From assembly GCA_905250885.1 (NCBI GenBank), contig CAJNOQ010000985.1:1-38037 (forward strand): a stretch of DNA of 38,037 bases, read 5' to 3'. Made by a program: the position numbers and the translations under genes. Every line of letters starts with the position of its first letter. The first letter of the stretch is position 1. The notes under the pieces were generated by a model. That model ran no database searches. It was not told the DNA's origin and saw nothing but the letters and a program-made list of their open reading frames with translations. Of this stretch, positions 1 to 11,592 are shown piece after piece. The stretch comes from Didymodactylos carnosus. Its lineage: Eukaryota; Rotifera; Eurotatoria; Philodinida; Philodinidae.

Positions 1-253
1 GTTACAACTCTGAAATGAACATTTAGGGCTTTTCTTGTAAATTCTATAACTTTGTAAAGAAAGATCGTGTAGATCTGGGGGATGTCTGATTTTAATCAGA
101 AATTTGCGGGCTAGAAGTATGCCTCATTAAGAAAGGTTTTTGTTCTTTTTTAGACTTTGTGAAAAACTGGTTTTCCAGAAAACTAGTCTCTGGAGGCCTA
201 GGGGTCCGTCTCAGATTGATATTGAACATGGTCGGCTACCTATAGTCCACTTC
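1..253. repeat. Partial copy of foldback family H (right arm only)
   Basis: This stretch closely matches the right arm of the complete foldback element at 27969-28579. Shared blocks include TTTTCTTGTAAATTCTATAA, the block around TCTCTGGAGGCCTAG and CTACCTATAGTCCACT. The left arm must lie outside the window or be lost. No coding frame survives. Confidence 0.75.
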
Positions 254-547
254 GTTGTTGAAAAGAAACCAAGTACTGGCTTCATTACGTAAAGGAAGTA
301 ACAAGCACGATAACAGCAGCGTGCTTGTTATTTTGAAATTATTGCCCATTAATCGTAATAATATTAGTAGAGGAAATACTTGTCCCAAATACTCCGCTCC
401 AAGTAATTCGCTAGGGAAAGATATTATAGCCGTACAAATTTTCAATTGGTAGTAGTTAACCTTTGAAGAGATACATCTTATGTAAATTCTATTTTGCTCT
501 AATTAATAGACAACGTTACTACAAATCTCATTCAGATTGCGTCGTAC
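254..547. other. Intergenic DNA, nothing recognised
   Basis: AT-rich sequence between two repeats. It has only short chance open frames and no splice-bounded exon, domain or RNA gene that I can see. Confidence 0.5.
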
Positions 548-1300
548 TTTGTCCTCTCAGTTCGTCCCAAATTGTCTTCTCCATTCGTCCCACAAAGCTT
601 TTTTTCTCAGTTCATCCCATCACCGCTTCTCTCTCAATTCATCCCATATATTTTTTTCTCAATTTGTCCAAGATATCTATGCTCGCGCCTCAGAATAAAT
701 AAAGTGTTGTATCATCGAACAGTTTAGTCGATAGTAATGGTATCCATGATACCATGTGCATATTCTTTGACTACACGGAAAAATTGAGACATTTAATTGA
801 ATATGGTAAAAACTTGAATGTTGAAATGAATCCACATCACCTGACCTGAGATTTCGAACAAGCCACGATAAATTCTTTTGTCGATATTTTTCCACATATC
901 AAAATCAATGGCTGTTTCTTCCATTATGCTCAATCGTTGTGGAGAAAAATCTAGGAAGTTGGTATGATGCGTCATTTTGAAAAAACAAACGACAATAATA
1001 ATGTAATACCGGAGATGTAACTTAGTCGATTATTTAGTCGTACAACCCTCGAGAATCCAATAATCCAATACCTCGAAAAGCATCTTTATGTTCTTATTTT
1101 CGCTTTTCAGCTCTCATTGTTTGTCCAATATAACTGTCTATACACCCACAACAGTCATATATATCACCGTACGCAAGAAGTACGCACAATTATATTAAAG
1201 CTAATCAAGTGTAAACTAATATGGGACGAACTGAGAGAGAAGTATTGATCGGGCGAACCGAGAAAAAAAGCTTCGTGAGACGAACTGACGAGACTAAACC
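548..1300. mobile_element. MULE-like non-autonomous element, family A copy 1
   Basis: A 753-bp element with inverted arms. The left arm carries the core TTCGTCCC or variants at 561, 584, 611, 638 and 663. The right arm carries the reverse complement at 1225, 1252 and 1279, a spacing of 27 and 27 bp. The left end reads TTGTCCTCTCAG and the right end, reverse-complemented, reads GGTTTAGTCTC, matching the two end types of the copies at 6503 and 14268. CGTCGTAC at 540-547 and CGTGGTAC at 1301-1308 look like an imperfect target duplication. The interior has no recognisable gene. The Mutator assignment is inherited from the copy at 6503-7558. Confidence 0.72.
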
Positions 1301-1716
1301 CGTGGTACGACTTAAACAACATTTCACCACATTTTTTCCAGTTGCAGAATGAAACGTTAGCGTTGACATACAGATTCACAACTTGAGTACTCTGTGGTAA
1401 AAACCTTACCGAATCTATTATACACATTTTTGTTATTTGGGGATACCCTCTTTTCAGTTTTATCCGAAACCACTATTTGATAATGACACAAAGCAATGGC
1501 TTTAAGAAGCTACAGTCTCGCTCTTCTGAAAAATCTATCAGTGAATTCTCTATCTGTCGAATAGCTTGAGAAAGATAAGAGGGAGAGAATAATTTTTTGT
1601 TAGAACTACATGTACGTGCTCACGGTTAACAAACATTCAAATGTGATAGACGAGTTTCTAATAATTATGATACTCATAATCGCAATCCAATAAATATAAA
1701 AGACGTTGGATGTTTA
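1301..1716. other. Intergenic DNA, nothing recognised
   Basis: AT-rich stretch between two transposable elements. I see no exon, RNA gene or clear repeat. Confidence 0.5.
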
Positions 1717-2507
1717 TTAAGGGCCCCCTCCCTTCTAAAAATTTTTTTTCCCAGAACACTCAATCTTACTGAAATTTTTATTGAATATGTATCTAACCAT
1801 TGATAGTTCTCAGTAAAAATTTAAGCAGCTCATAATATTGACTTTTTCGCGAGTTATTGTAACATCAAGGGTCAAAAAGTAGGTGTCCGTGTGTCAAAGA
1901 TTTTGTTTTCAGTTTTAATGATACGGACCTCGGGATGGTGTCAAAATGTAGAGAAGACCTGCCCCTACAACCTAAAAAAGCCGGATTTTTGAGAAAAAAA
2001 AAATTAATTTTTTTAGACAGTTTTTTCGAAAAACCTAGATTAATTTTTTAGAAAATTCGAGTTTTTTGTAAACAAATAAATTGAAAACAAAAATTCCGNC
2101 TTTGACGCACAATCAGGTAAAACAAAAAAAACAGTTTCGAGAAAAACGCAAAACAAGTTTCTCCTTTGATTATCGCGGTTTTTTTTGGAAAGTGGTACAG
2201 AGAAAAATCTGAGAGCAGTTCGTTGTAGGTTATCGGCTATGGCGAATCGAATGAGCACATGTAGAGACATGTGCGATGTACCTTTTCCCATATGTAAGCG
2301 TTATTTCCACGGAAAACCCATAAAAAATCAATCAGTTTTTGATGTTGGGTGCCTCAGAAAAACCGCTGTAAAATCCTCAAAAACCATCGTAAAACCAATA
2401 AATCATGCATTCGAAAGCAGATATATTGGGCTATACAACTATGCATAAATGTCCAAATCGATTTTTTTGTCGAAAAATGTTTTTTTTGAGGGGTGGGGGA
2501 CCCTTAA
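1717..2507. mobile_element. TTAA-flanked inverted-repeat element
   Basis: The ends are TTAAGGGCCCCCTCCC on the left and, reverse-complemented, TTAAGGGTCCCCCACCCC on the right. This fits a 783-bp element between two TTAA copies, although TTAA is common in AT-rich DNA. A TTAA duplication is typical of the piggyBac superfamily, but the terminal GGG is not its usual end, so the superfamily is inferred only. There is one undetermined base at 2099. The inner open frame at 2185-2448 resembles nothing I know. Confidence 0.55.
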
Positions 2508-4800
2508 TGAAGATTTATTGATGTACTAAGCTCAGTTTTCAAGAAGTTGATGCTATTTCTAAGAATTCCAATGTAGAAAAATAACCCGCAGAATGTGCCA
2601 TGTTGGTGAACAAATTTGAGATGCCATGACTAAGATGAGTTCACTGACACTTCTGCAAATTTCATGTACAAGGGCGCGTGCCAGATGGGATATACCGTGA
2701 GCTGTGTTATGTCAACAAATGCCTTACAACAGGACACATAGTGCCTTTGTAGAAGACAAATTTTTTATGCTCTACAATGTATCTCCGACAGAATGTGATC
2801 ATTCCTCTCTTTGGTTTATGATAGCAAGTTCAAAATTGTACTTATACAATAATCCAGAAACATGTTTTGGATGTTTCACCTGTTTTGCTTGCCAGAGGAA
2901 AGTCTAAACTGTCCAATGTAAATTAAAGAAGTCGTTGATTTTCGAAAAAATTCATTATTTAAAATCCGAAAGAGCATTTCGAACACCTTTAAATGTACTA
3001 ATTGGTCATTCTTCAAACTGTATGACGAAATAGCGTTTAACATTTGTACAAGAATTCATTGTTTCTGTTCATCCATAGGAAAAGAGGATGGTTTAAAAAT
3101 CGATGAACATATAGCAGTTTCTAGACATAAAGTACAACTATTATATTCTTTCAGAATAATAGATCACAAAACGTATATTTGTTAAAAAAAGACATGATAT
3201 TGAAAAAATATATGTGTAATCTTAATGTCATTACAGACTATTTACATTTTATTTTTAGAAAATTATATGACAGATAATAATGTAGCCATTTCCGTTCAAT
3301 TTATTTCCGTTCTTCTTTTGTGGCATAACTATCATGATACGTTGACTAATACTTTCCGGTGCATGCAATATATAGAAGGATTTCTAATAGTTTTATACCA
3401 GTAGAAACAGGCGATTTTTTATTTCAAAAAATGCTGTATACTGCATGAAAATAGAAACCTAATTATTTTTTTACAGTCTAAATTATCTTTATCTGTGTCT
3501 CATAAAACATACCTCGATTTGTCTTTTATTCTTCTTGAATATGTTACATAAGAATCTTTAAGAGAAAGAGATTAGCAGTATGAATATATTCCATGTAATA
3601 GAATCTATATGAGAAATAAATATGTACATTATACTTCTGAGACTTTCCGTAGAGAAGCGTCATATTACTCAATATAAAATTTATGTATGAGTCTTCAATA
3701 CAATATAAATAAGAAAGTTTTTCTTATTTATTTAATGCCAATAGACAAATGCATAATTTTATTAGACATTCTTTCGAAAGCATTTGTTATTGTCAATATC
3801 TAAAACATGTCTACTATAGAAAAAACTCGTGAAATGAAATACATGAAAAATGTTTAAGAATGAAATGTCATTAATATTCAAGAGGAGAAAAAAAAACAAA
3901 GCTGAAATTTGAAAAATATTTTATTGTTTATATCTTTTTAAGTGCAGTTAAACTCTTTCCATGTATTTGTTTTATTTTGTCCAATTTTTTTTTTTTTTTT
4001 TTTAGAGAAACAGTGTGCACTCATAAAAAATATTCTTTCATTTATTTATGAAAATTAAAGTAAGTGATCCCATCACTTATCAGAACCATACTAAAATCAA
4101 AACAAAACGAAGTAACAAGTTCAACAGTTTTTTGTTTTCTTGTTTTGTATATTATATTCTCATATATAGATATATTCTTGATGAAACAGTATTCAGACAT
4201 TATAGAAACTATGATTACATAATAAAATCATCTCAAATTTACTTCTCTTTTTAATAATTATTTTTAGATGTTTTTAATTTTTCAAAAATAAAAAAATTTA
4301 AAAGACACACGCTTCTACACAGGTATTATTGCTAATTAATTATTATTTTAATGAATTTCTAATTCAACTACTACCAACTACTAACATTATCATCAATAAA
4401 ATTTTCTTTCCGAAATGAAGTTAGAATCAACAATAACTATCATCCTATTTTATACTTGTTTCTTACAACAACAAAAAGACGATCATTTCTGTACAAAAAA
4501 ACAACAACAACAGAATCATTAGCTCAATTTCACTAGCAAATGTGAGAATAAGAAGGGAAAGATCTACGCATATTATAAACTAGAACAATTTTTTCATAAA
4601 AAAAAAAAAAAACTTTTACAAATGTATATGACTAATCTGAAAGGTTCTTAGTCACTATTGAGTTTAAATCTAAAGTGTTACTTTTAAATAATTCATAAAA
4701 TAGTTTTATAATAATGTAACGTTTGTGAAAAGAAAAAAAAGTATTAAATAGATAAATAAATGTGATTTTATTCAATTTTTTATATTTATCTATTTATTTT
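2508..4800. other. Long AT-rich intergenic region upstream of the small membrane protein gene
   Basis: About 2.3 kb with poly-A/T tracts and no convincing exon. ATGAAAATTAAA followed by GTAAGT at 4048-4065 looks like an exon end with a strong donor, but joining it to the acceptor at 4802 gives the wrong frame for the downstream gene. It could only be a non-coding upstream exon. Confidence 0.45.
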
Positions 4801-4810
4801 AGATCACAAT
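4801..4810 (+). promoter_or_regulatory. 3' splice (or trans-splice) acceptor 8 nt before the start codon
   Basis: A T-rich tract, TTTATCTATTTATTTTAG, ends at 4802, eight bases before the ATG at 4811. No matching in-frame upstream exon is evident, so this is either the end of a 5' UTR intron or a spliced-leader acceptor. Bdelloids are known to trans-splice a leader. Confidence 0.5.
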
Positions 4811-5056
4811 ATGTCATCATCAAATTCATCGTGTAGCACTGGATCATGTGAAATATGTGACGGTGAAAATTTAGCTGTTATATTGGCATTATATTGGGTT
4901 ATTTATTTGGTGATAAATGCATTAATATTTGCTGGAGCTCTATATGCATTAAGAAAATGTTTTGAAAAATCATCAGATGATGGCAAGAAGATAAATCCAG
5001 AACAACTGTCACGTACAAGTAGTCGTCAACGTTTAGTTAAATCTACACATAAATAA
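4811..5056 (+). CDS. Small single-pass membrane protein, unknown function
   Basis: An 81-residue frame. The first 25 or so residues are Ser-rich with three Cys (CSTGSCEIC). A single hydrophobic helix runs from about residue 26 to 48 (LAVILALYWVIYLVI...FAGALYAL). A basic, Ser-rich tail follows, ending in a Lys/His/Arg-rich stretch (RTSSRQRLVKSTHK). The outside-Cys, inside-basic layout suggests a type III/I-like orientation. The ATG is chosen because a strong acceptor lies eight bases upstream, and codon use is AT-rich like the receptor gene. AATAAA occurs about 95 bases after the stop (TGTAAATAAATGA near 5150). It could be the last exon of a larger gene, since the acceptor phase would allow upstream coding. 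I recognise no family. Confidence 0.62.
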   Translation: MSSSNSSCSTGSCEICDGENLAVILALYWVIYLVINALIFAGALYALRKCFEKSSDDGKKINPEQLSRTSSRQRLVKSTHK

Positions 5057-6502
5057 ATATTTCATATTAATTTTTTATAAATGTACGTAAAAAGATCATA
5101 TGGTAAATTTTTATTTTTTATATTTTTATTTTTGGAAGAATTAAATGTAAATAAATGATTTAATCAAGAGAATTTTTTTAAAAAACTAAATATTTTTGTA
5201 TATTTGATATACATTTTTGTACAGTTTATAGAATGATATGAGTTTATGTATACATTTTCTTGTTCTAACTTTATTCATATTATCTCAAAATAATGAATAA
5301 TTATATCATTTAACTGTAGTAGACAAGCAAAACAAAATAATTCAACCATAATCTTAATTTATATCAGCTTAATTTATTAGTTAGTATGAGTATGATATAT
5401 CACAAATTTATCCATTATAAAATATATTAGATAAAAAACAATATCAGAGATTTTCTTAACTTGATCATTATTTCCACTGTATCTATTGATGTGTAAAATT
5501 TCATGACAAAAAAAGAAAAAGAAAATAAAAAATAAAAAAGAAGAAGAAGAAGAAGAAGAATATAACATTCTCTTGATTAAGAAACATATAGAAATAATAC
5601 AACAAAGAATGATTATTTTCTATATAAACTTTCATAATCTCAATGATTAATATTTAATATATACATTTGTTAATTTTTTTATTGTTAATTAGCTTTATCC
5701 CAGTAAAATAGTACATAATACATTTAATAGATATAAAATCTTCTATATCTTTAATAGACATTCAACTTTTTAGATAATTAATAATATTATTTGCGTGATC
5801 CATATAACTTTATGTAAACTTTGATCACTTTTACCTACAATTTATATTATTTTAAGATTATAAATAATATATTGTTTCGTTTTATGAGAAAAACAGATTA
5901 ATTTGTTTGCGTGTATGTATATGATTTATTTAAGCGTATATATATCGGAGGTGAAAAAAAAAAAAAAAAAGAAGAAAATCTTATTTTTATTTGATAAACT
6001 CTCATTAGTTTTTTTTCCTTTTTTGTTGAAAGAAATGCGTAAAATTTTACTAAGTACTATAAGATTATCATGAAACCTATAGAATACTAAAAGTATATAT
6101 GAAAGAGAGTTTTTTTGACTATTTTTATCTATTTTCTAATTGCATACTATTTTACCTACGATACTTGACAAATAAATAATATATCTATGATTTCTAATAC
6201 AAACGGATAAATTTTTATTATATTCTAATATACATTTCAATGTAGAAAAAAGTAATTATGACTGAATAATACTTGAAAATTTCTATTGTTTATCAAACTA
6301 TCTATCTTAAAATTAAAATAGTATATGATTATGTTTTATGATCTTTGGGATTAGTGTTTAATATAAGTGCTCATTAACGTTACAATTTTTATAATTGAAC
6401 AGTTAATATTCATTGTATTTGTTTTTGAATGCAAAAAATATACATCTTAGAAATAATTCATGAACATTGTAAATTTGTTTTAGTATGAGTAGGTGTTTTT
6501 TG
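5057..6502. other. AT-rich 3' flank and intergenic DNA with a GAA microsatellite
   Basis: Holds the likely 3' UTR of the small membrane protein gene, a run of GAA triplets at about 5540-5560, a poly-A tract near 5955, and otherwise low-complexity AT-rich DNA. No gene is recognised. Confidence 0.6.
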
Positions 6503-7558
6503 CGTGTCCTCTCGATTCGTCCCTAATTGCTCTCTCTCTCTCTCTCTCTCTCAATTCGTCTCACAATTTTTTTTCTCAGTTCGTTCTAAATAATTCATCC
6601 CACTTCTTTTTAGTCTCAATTCATCCCACTTTTTAAATATTTATTCGCCGTAAGTTCTCTTATAACTTCCAAAAAATGGAAACAAGAAAAATATTAATAT
6701 ATTGACTTTATTCCATATGGATTTTTACGGTCCTTCCGCATTTTATGTCTAATTGTAGATTTGTAAGAACTTCCTTTTTTCATAAGTGTCAAGTAAACTT
6801 TTCAATTTTTTATCAGTTTCATCATAAATTATTTTTTACGTTTACGAGTTTGAACTTTAGATGTTTCTGCGTGATGGTGCTGAAAGCGCATGTTCTTGAC
6901 GTAACAGATCAATAAATTCATGAATATGTGAATGAACAGGAAATACATCTTCTAAACGTTTATTATAATCCTCCTCTACATGATTGTTGGTTCTCGGTAG
7001 ATCATTTATTATCACATCATGTACAACTTCTTGGGAATAAATTTTGGAAATTAGTATTACTTCATTTTGTGCGCGTTTTCTCATAGTCCCAACAGTTATA
7101 TCAATAATGATCTTACTTTTATCTTGTGTACACGAATGTTGTGTTTCATCTTTCATGATGACTAAGTCTTGTAAATATAACGAAATGACACTTGTACAAT
7201 TACAATCTCTGCATCTCCCCTGATGACTCTTCCTATTACTTCATTTTTTTTTGTAAACTAGTAACCATTTAAATTCGGCACAGGTTTACGTTTTTCGGTT
7301 TCTGTGAAACTTAACATCGTAAACTTCACTCACACTGCAACTTTTGGTCAAATGTAAATTTCTACTGTCTGCTTTAGACACGTTTTCGTACATATTTTTA
7401 TTTATTTTAAGCTGACCAACGTGGACGAAATCGTTGTTATTTTGAAGAACACAAAGAGAACTTATGCAAAATAAGTATTTAAAAAATGGAACAACTTGAG
7501 AAAAAAAATTGTGGGATGAATTGAGAGAAAGTAATTAGGGACAAATCGAGAGTAAACT
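6503..7558. mobile_element. FLYWCH-MULE derived element, family A copy 2
   Basis: A 1.06-kb element with arms of about 100 bp. The left arm begins CGTGTCCTCTCGATTCGTCC and repeats the TTCGTC core at 6516, 6555, 6580, 6594 and 6620. The right arm is its inverse (GGGACAAATCGAGAGTAAAC near 7539-7557, with GGGATGAATTGAGAG just before). A TC dinucleotide run sits in the left arm. The flanks TGTTTTTTG and GATTTTTTG match at 7 of 9 positions, compatible with an old 9-bp duplication. The interior carries a broken transposase on the minus strand (separate entry), placing the family in the Mutator superfamily. Confidence 0.8.
6857..7317 (-). pseudogene. Broken, internally deleted FLYWCH-MULE transposase
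   Basis: Read on the minus strand, the start near 7317 gives TEKRKPVPNLNGY, then an in-frame stop and a frame change, then GRCRDCNC and DETQHSC. This is the order of a FLYWCH zinc finger: a K.P..LNGY start, a C..C pair and a late H.C. The open part (7156-6857, 99 residues) continues with DITVGTMRKRAQNE, the segment that follows FLYWCH in such transposases. It then jumps to RTNNHVEEDYNKRL and HEFIDLLRQEHAL, which match the conserved C-terminal block of MULE transposases (RTNN.VE...N.R, then F...L..E). The DDE core between them is missing, so it cannot be catalytic. The match is from family knowledge and has not been searched. Confidence 0.65.
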
Positions 7559-7567
7559 GATTTTTTG

Positions 7568-9123
7568 TGTGACCGTAATGACCAAATATTTATGCCCGTT
7601 TAATCAGCTTTTGTGCTTAGTCAATTTTTTTGAACGTAAAAAGAAATATGTCCAGTTTTAACAGATAAATATAGATAGATTTGTGCTCAGTTTGTACAAT
7701 GTGCATAGAACATTATATAGGTTAGAGTTTATTATACAGTTCAAGCATATCTTATGTATAAACAGAAAATTAGAAATGATCATTGACTTGTCTATGATTT
7801 TGAATTTAGAAAGAAACTTTCAACTAAATAAAAAAACATTAAACTTCAACTTGAAAAGTTGAATTACAGAAAATATGTGTGTAAACATACTATTGGTATA
7901 ATGATACATTTGGGACATCATATTATAAAGATCCCGGAAAACTACAAAATTTACAGAAACGATGTGAAAGATCAAACTAAAATGGAGACCTCTATGTAAT
8001 TCTGATACTACATCAGTAAATAGATACTAATAAAAATCTTTCTCGTAAACAAAATCAACATCTCCATTACAACAATGTTCTTAATCTAATTAAAACCAGA
8101 ACCATTTCATTTTTCAGCCACAAAAGTGTAAAAACATATTTATGTACTTTGACTGAACATAAAAACTGATAAACGGGCACAGATGTTCGATAATTATGAG
8201 CATAAAAAAGAATTCTTCCTTTCTTTTATGAGAATAAAAATCAGTTTCATCAATTTTTCTACCTGTTTTAATAGCTTTATCAAGAAAATTTTCGATGAAT
8301 GTGATCAACAATTTAGCTCTTATCATCTAGTATGGTATAATTTTGTTACAAATTCTGTTTAGATATGATTTTGTTGACAAGTACAACTAATCGTTGTACG
8401 AAGAATATTGCGTCAGTATTTGAGACTCTAATAATTAAATCATTTCAGTAAGCTGAGCGTGTATGTTAGCTTGTGTCTAATTAGCTCAATGATTTGAGCT
8501 TCTAGCGTGTTATCAGATATTCTCGATTCCATTCTTGATCAAGACATATATTTTCTATTCATGTATTTGTCTGTCAAAGTATATTTCATACTTAGTCATG
8601 TTAAAATTCATTATCTTGTTTCATCTACAAATCCTGTTTCACAATTCATCTATTTATCAATTAAAAATTACAATAACAAACATATCAAATTCTCGAGAGA
8701 TTATATATGCTTGTAATGATGTTGGCAATATTACTATGTATATCTTAGAATTAGTTTTCTTTGATCATAGTCAATTTTACATCGCCCTTTTCCTGTGTTT
8801 TGAGATGTTTTCTGATATTTGAGAAGCTATATTTACGAAAGACGAATATGTCATCATGATCATTCGGGTCAGTACGTTCTATGAAAAAATTTTTGTTTTT
8901 TAAACATCTTTTATTCGTGAAATAATGATACAGAAAAAAATACAATAACCAGAGAAAAACACTTATACGGCAATTCGGGATATCTCATTGTATGTCGGAT
9001 TCTACATGAACACGCTGAGTAGAGAGATTATACTAGTGTTGATGAAGAGAGGGAGAGAATTTGGAATCGACTTATGAGATCCACTCTATCCATGTGATAT
9101 TCTGCTGATGAAGGTTTAGTACA
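7568..9123. other. AT-rich intergenic DNA, nothing recognised
   Basis: No domain-bearing frame, splice-bounded exon or inverted repeat is visible. The two overlapping open frames at 8507-8822 are hydrophobic and low in complexity, as expected of AT-rich non-coding DNA. Confidence 0.5.
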
Positions 9124-9400
9124 TCATGGCTGATTGAATCTTCCAGTGGTATCGATGAATTGGAGGATGGCTGTATAAACTCCTATCAGGTCCTGCTTAA
9201 GCAGTGCTCAGATAGATTTATACTTCAAAAGTATATGCTCCAATGTAATATGATTATCTTTAAGGACAATACGCAGCTGCTCAAACATAAAGTTACGAGA
9301 CTTATCATAAAGAGCACAGTCCATGAAAAAATGTTTAGTAATCTCTCTGTTAAAGCCACATGCACACGCCGGTGGTAAATTCTGTGAAATTTGGAGAGAG
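9124..9400 (-). pseudogene. 3' end of a LINE (non-LTR retrotransposon) ORF
   Basis: On the minus strand, from about 9400, one frame reads LPPACACGFNREITKHFFMD followed by CALYDKSRNFMFEQLR. This is the C-terminal Cys/His finger typical of non-LTR reverse transcriptase ORFs (C.CG, then ET..HF...C..Y...R). There is one in-frame stop, then ALLKQDLIGVYTAILQFIDT to a final stop near 9124. Only the last 90 or so codons survive. It may belong to the same broad group as the fragments at 21170-21785 and 25850-27337, but the parts do not overlap and cannot be compared. Confidence 0.7.
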
Positions 9401-10825
9401 AGCAGTTGAAAATCGTAAGAGTTTATACAGAAAATGCTTCAGTTTTCCGATATCTACAATGAAATAACATCGGGTGTGTTGAATTTGACAAACGATAGTC
9501 ATAAAAACTTTATAATGAGTGAAAGAATTGCTGTTTAAAATAGTTTCATTACAATTTAATCATGTATTGTCCTTTTGCTGTCATTATTATGTCAAATTAG
9601 TACGATTTTCAATGTATTATACTGTGTTTTGATATGCATGGTTGCGAATCTTTATTAATTCATGCATTATTAAATAAATTATATTTTTAATTATCACTAA
9701 TATTATCCAATGTGTTTTTTTTCTATTTTAAGCATTTCATATCATCGTACATCAAAAACAATTTTCTTTTCTTTTTTTTTTCCGAAAGATATGACATATA
9801 TCGAGATTTTATCCGAGAGAGAAAGGAAATGTTCTAGAAAAGAGCGAATTTTTTTTCTTTATATCTCTATATATTATGAAAAGAAATTTTTTTTTTTTTC
9901 TTTCATAGAAATTGATTTATTCATATATTTCAATCTTAGCACACTATCATTACTCCAACAATAGATTAACATGATTTCTTTTTAATTTTCTTTTCAGTAT
10001 AGTTGACACTCAGTGAAATATTTTAAGTGAGTATCGCTCCAAATTATTTTTTCCAATATACAAGAGTGATCTTCTTTGCAATGATAGATTAAATAACAAC
10101 TACTATTTTCATTCTTACTAAGTGTGTCGTCCAACACCTTTACTCTGTTATTCACCGTTGTCACATTCTGCGATCAATTGTCGTCAGCCATCATTCTCAC
10201 TATTTTTCAAAAGTTGATTTTTGTAAACGTAAGATCAATTTGGATGAAACGTTTCAAAAAATGTTGGACCATGCCGAAGTATAGGTACGATAAAGTTATA
10301 AATGCTTCCTTCCTTTACAGAGAACTATCGTACGATCAGAGGATAAAATGTGTCTGTTTGTATTTGTTAAAAATCTCCGTTCACGTAGATATAAGAGATT
10401 TGGATTTTGGTTTTGAAATGATGCTAATAGATATAGGTGGAGGAAGACAAAGATCAATTCTTGGGTTTGCGATTGTTGGCAGATAAAGAGATTTCTGAAG
10501 AGTTCAGAAATACATAGGCAGGTTATGACTTTTACACTTTCGAGCCCTACCATACTTTTGAATAGCAAAGTGCCAAAAACTGCGTCCCTTTGTACTTTAG
10601 ATATATTTGTTAACTTCATTTTAAAATCAATTCGAGCTCTCATGCATTTTACCGGACAAAAACGTGTGGTAAATACAAAACAAGTGTTTTCTCACAGATT
10701 TTCTCACTTTTTCCAGAATCAAAGATCATTACGTTCTCACCGTCCTGGCTTTATTGTCCCCATCGAGTTATGCAGGAATTCATGTTGTTTTCAAAAGACG
10801 CCATGTCAGTTTTGTAAGGCAATAC
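9401..10825. other. AT-rich intergenic DNA, no gene recognised
   Basis: Contains poly-T tracts around 9770 and 9890 and two overlapping open frames on opposite strands (10124-10486 and 10643-10296). Both lack a proper ATG context or any familiar motif, and I judge them chance frames. Confidence 0.5.
10818..10825. repeat. Target-site duplication, left copy (GGCAATAC)
   Basis: An exact 8-bp direct repeat with 11585-11592, just outside the inverted-repeat element of family B. Confidence 0.55.
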
Positions 10826-11584
10826 GATCCGTTCTTCTTTCGTCGACAGTAATTAAATTATTCTTGTTTTGTTGGCACTAATTTCTTGCTCGATTCGTCG
10901 ACACCTTTTTTATCTTGATTCGTCGACAAAATGTTTTTAATCAATTAAGCTTGATTCTTGTTTCGTCGATACTTTTTTTGATCCGTTGTAAAATATGGAA
11001 TTATAGTTGCAAATTAGAAAGTTTTTATTTCAAAATGATCATGCATACAATATAGTCTTGAAAAACATTTGACAAAAAGATTAAAAACTTTTTAACATCT
11101 AGACTATTGTTTCTATTACACAAAAAGTCATTTAAATTTATACTATTTTGTTTATATCTATCTTTTAAATAATGTAAATGGTGATTATGATCAACATATA
11201 ATTTCTTACGTGATGTAAACTATTTTGCTTTGTATAAGTTTTTTTTCAAGGATATACATTTTTTATTATTAAATACAACTGCTTTCTGTACACTATTTTT
11301 AGTTTTGATAAAGAAATCCATTGCTCAGTTGATCTTTTCTTTTTAAATTTTATCAAATTTTTTCAAATTTAAAATTGTAATATACATTTTTATAATTGCA
11401 ACTATAATTCCATGTTTTACAACGAATCAAAAAAAAGTATCGACAAAACAAGAATCAAGCTTAATTGATTAAAACCATAGTGTCGACGAATCAAGATAAA
11501 AAAAGTGTCGACGAATCGAGCAAGAAATTAGTGTCGATGAAACAAGAATAATTTAATTACTATAGACAGAATAAGATTACCCCG
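10826..11584. mobile_element. Inverted-repeat element with TTCGTCGAC ladder, family B
   Basis: A 759-bp element with arms of about 175 bp (10831-11005 and 11400-11580) that are nearly exact inverses and contain shared blocks such as AATTAAATTATTCTTG and AATCAATTAAGCTTGATTCT. The core TTCGTCGAC or variants recurs in the left arm at 10839, 10868, 10894, 10919, 10962 and 10982, and in the right arm at 11485, 11510 and 11536 in reverse. Flanking GGCAATAC copies suggest an 8-bp (or 9-bp with one mismatch) target duplication. The interior is AT-rich with no frame, so the element is non-autonomous. The layout resembles family A. Confidence 0.75.
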
Positions 11585-11592
11585 GGCAATAC

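Noticed and set aside
4048..4059. Upstream coding exon for the small membrane protein (ATGAAAATTAAA then GTAAGT)
   Set aside because: Joining it to the acceptor at 4802 shifts the frame away from the conserved-looking membrane protein.
5377..5568. Ser/Phe-rich minus-strand frame
   Set aside because: It is a translation of the GAA microsatellite and poly-A tracts.
10124..10643. Two opposing open frames of about 115-120 codons
   Set aside because: They overlap on opposite strands, have no recognised motif, and at least the plus one lacks an ATG start (it begins GTG).
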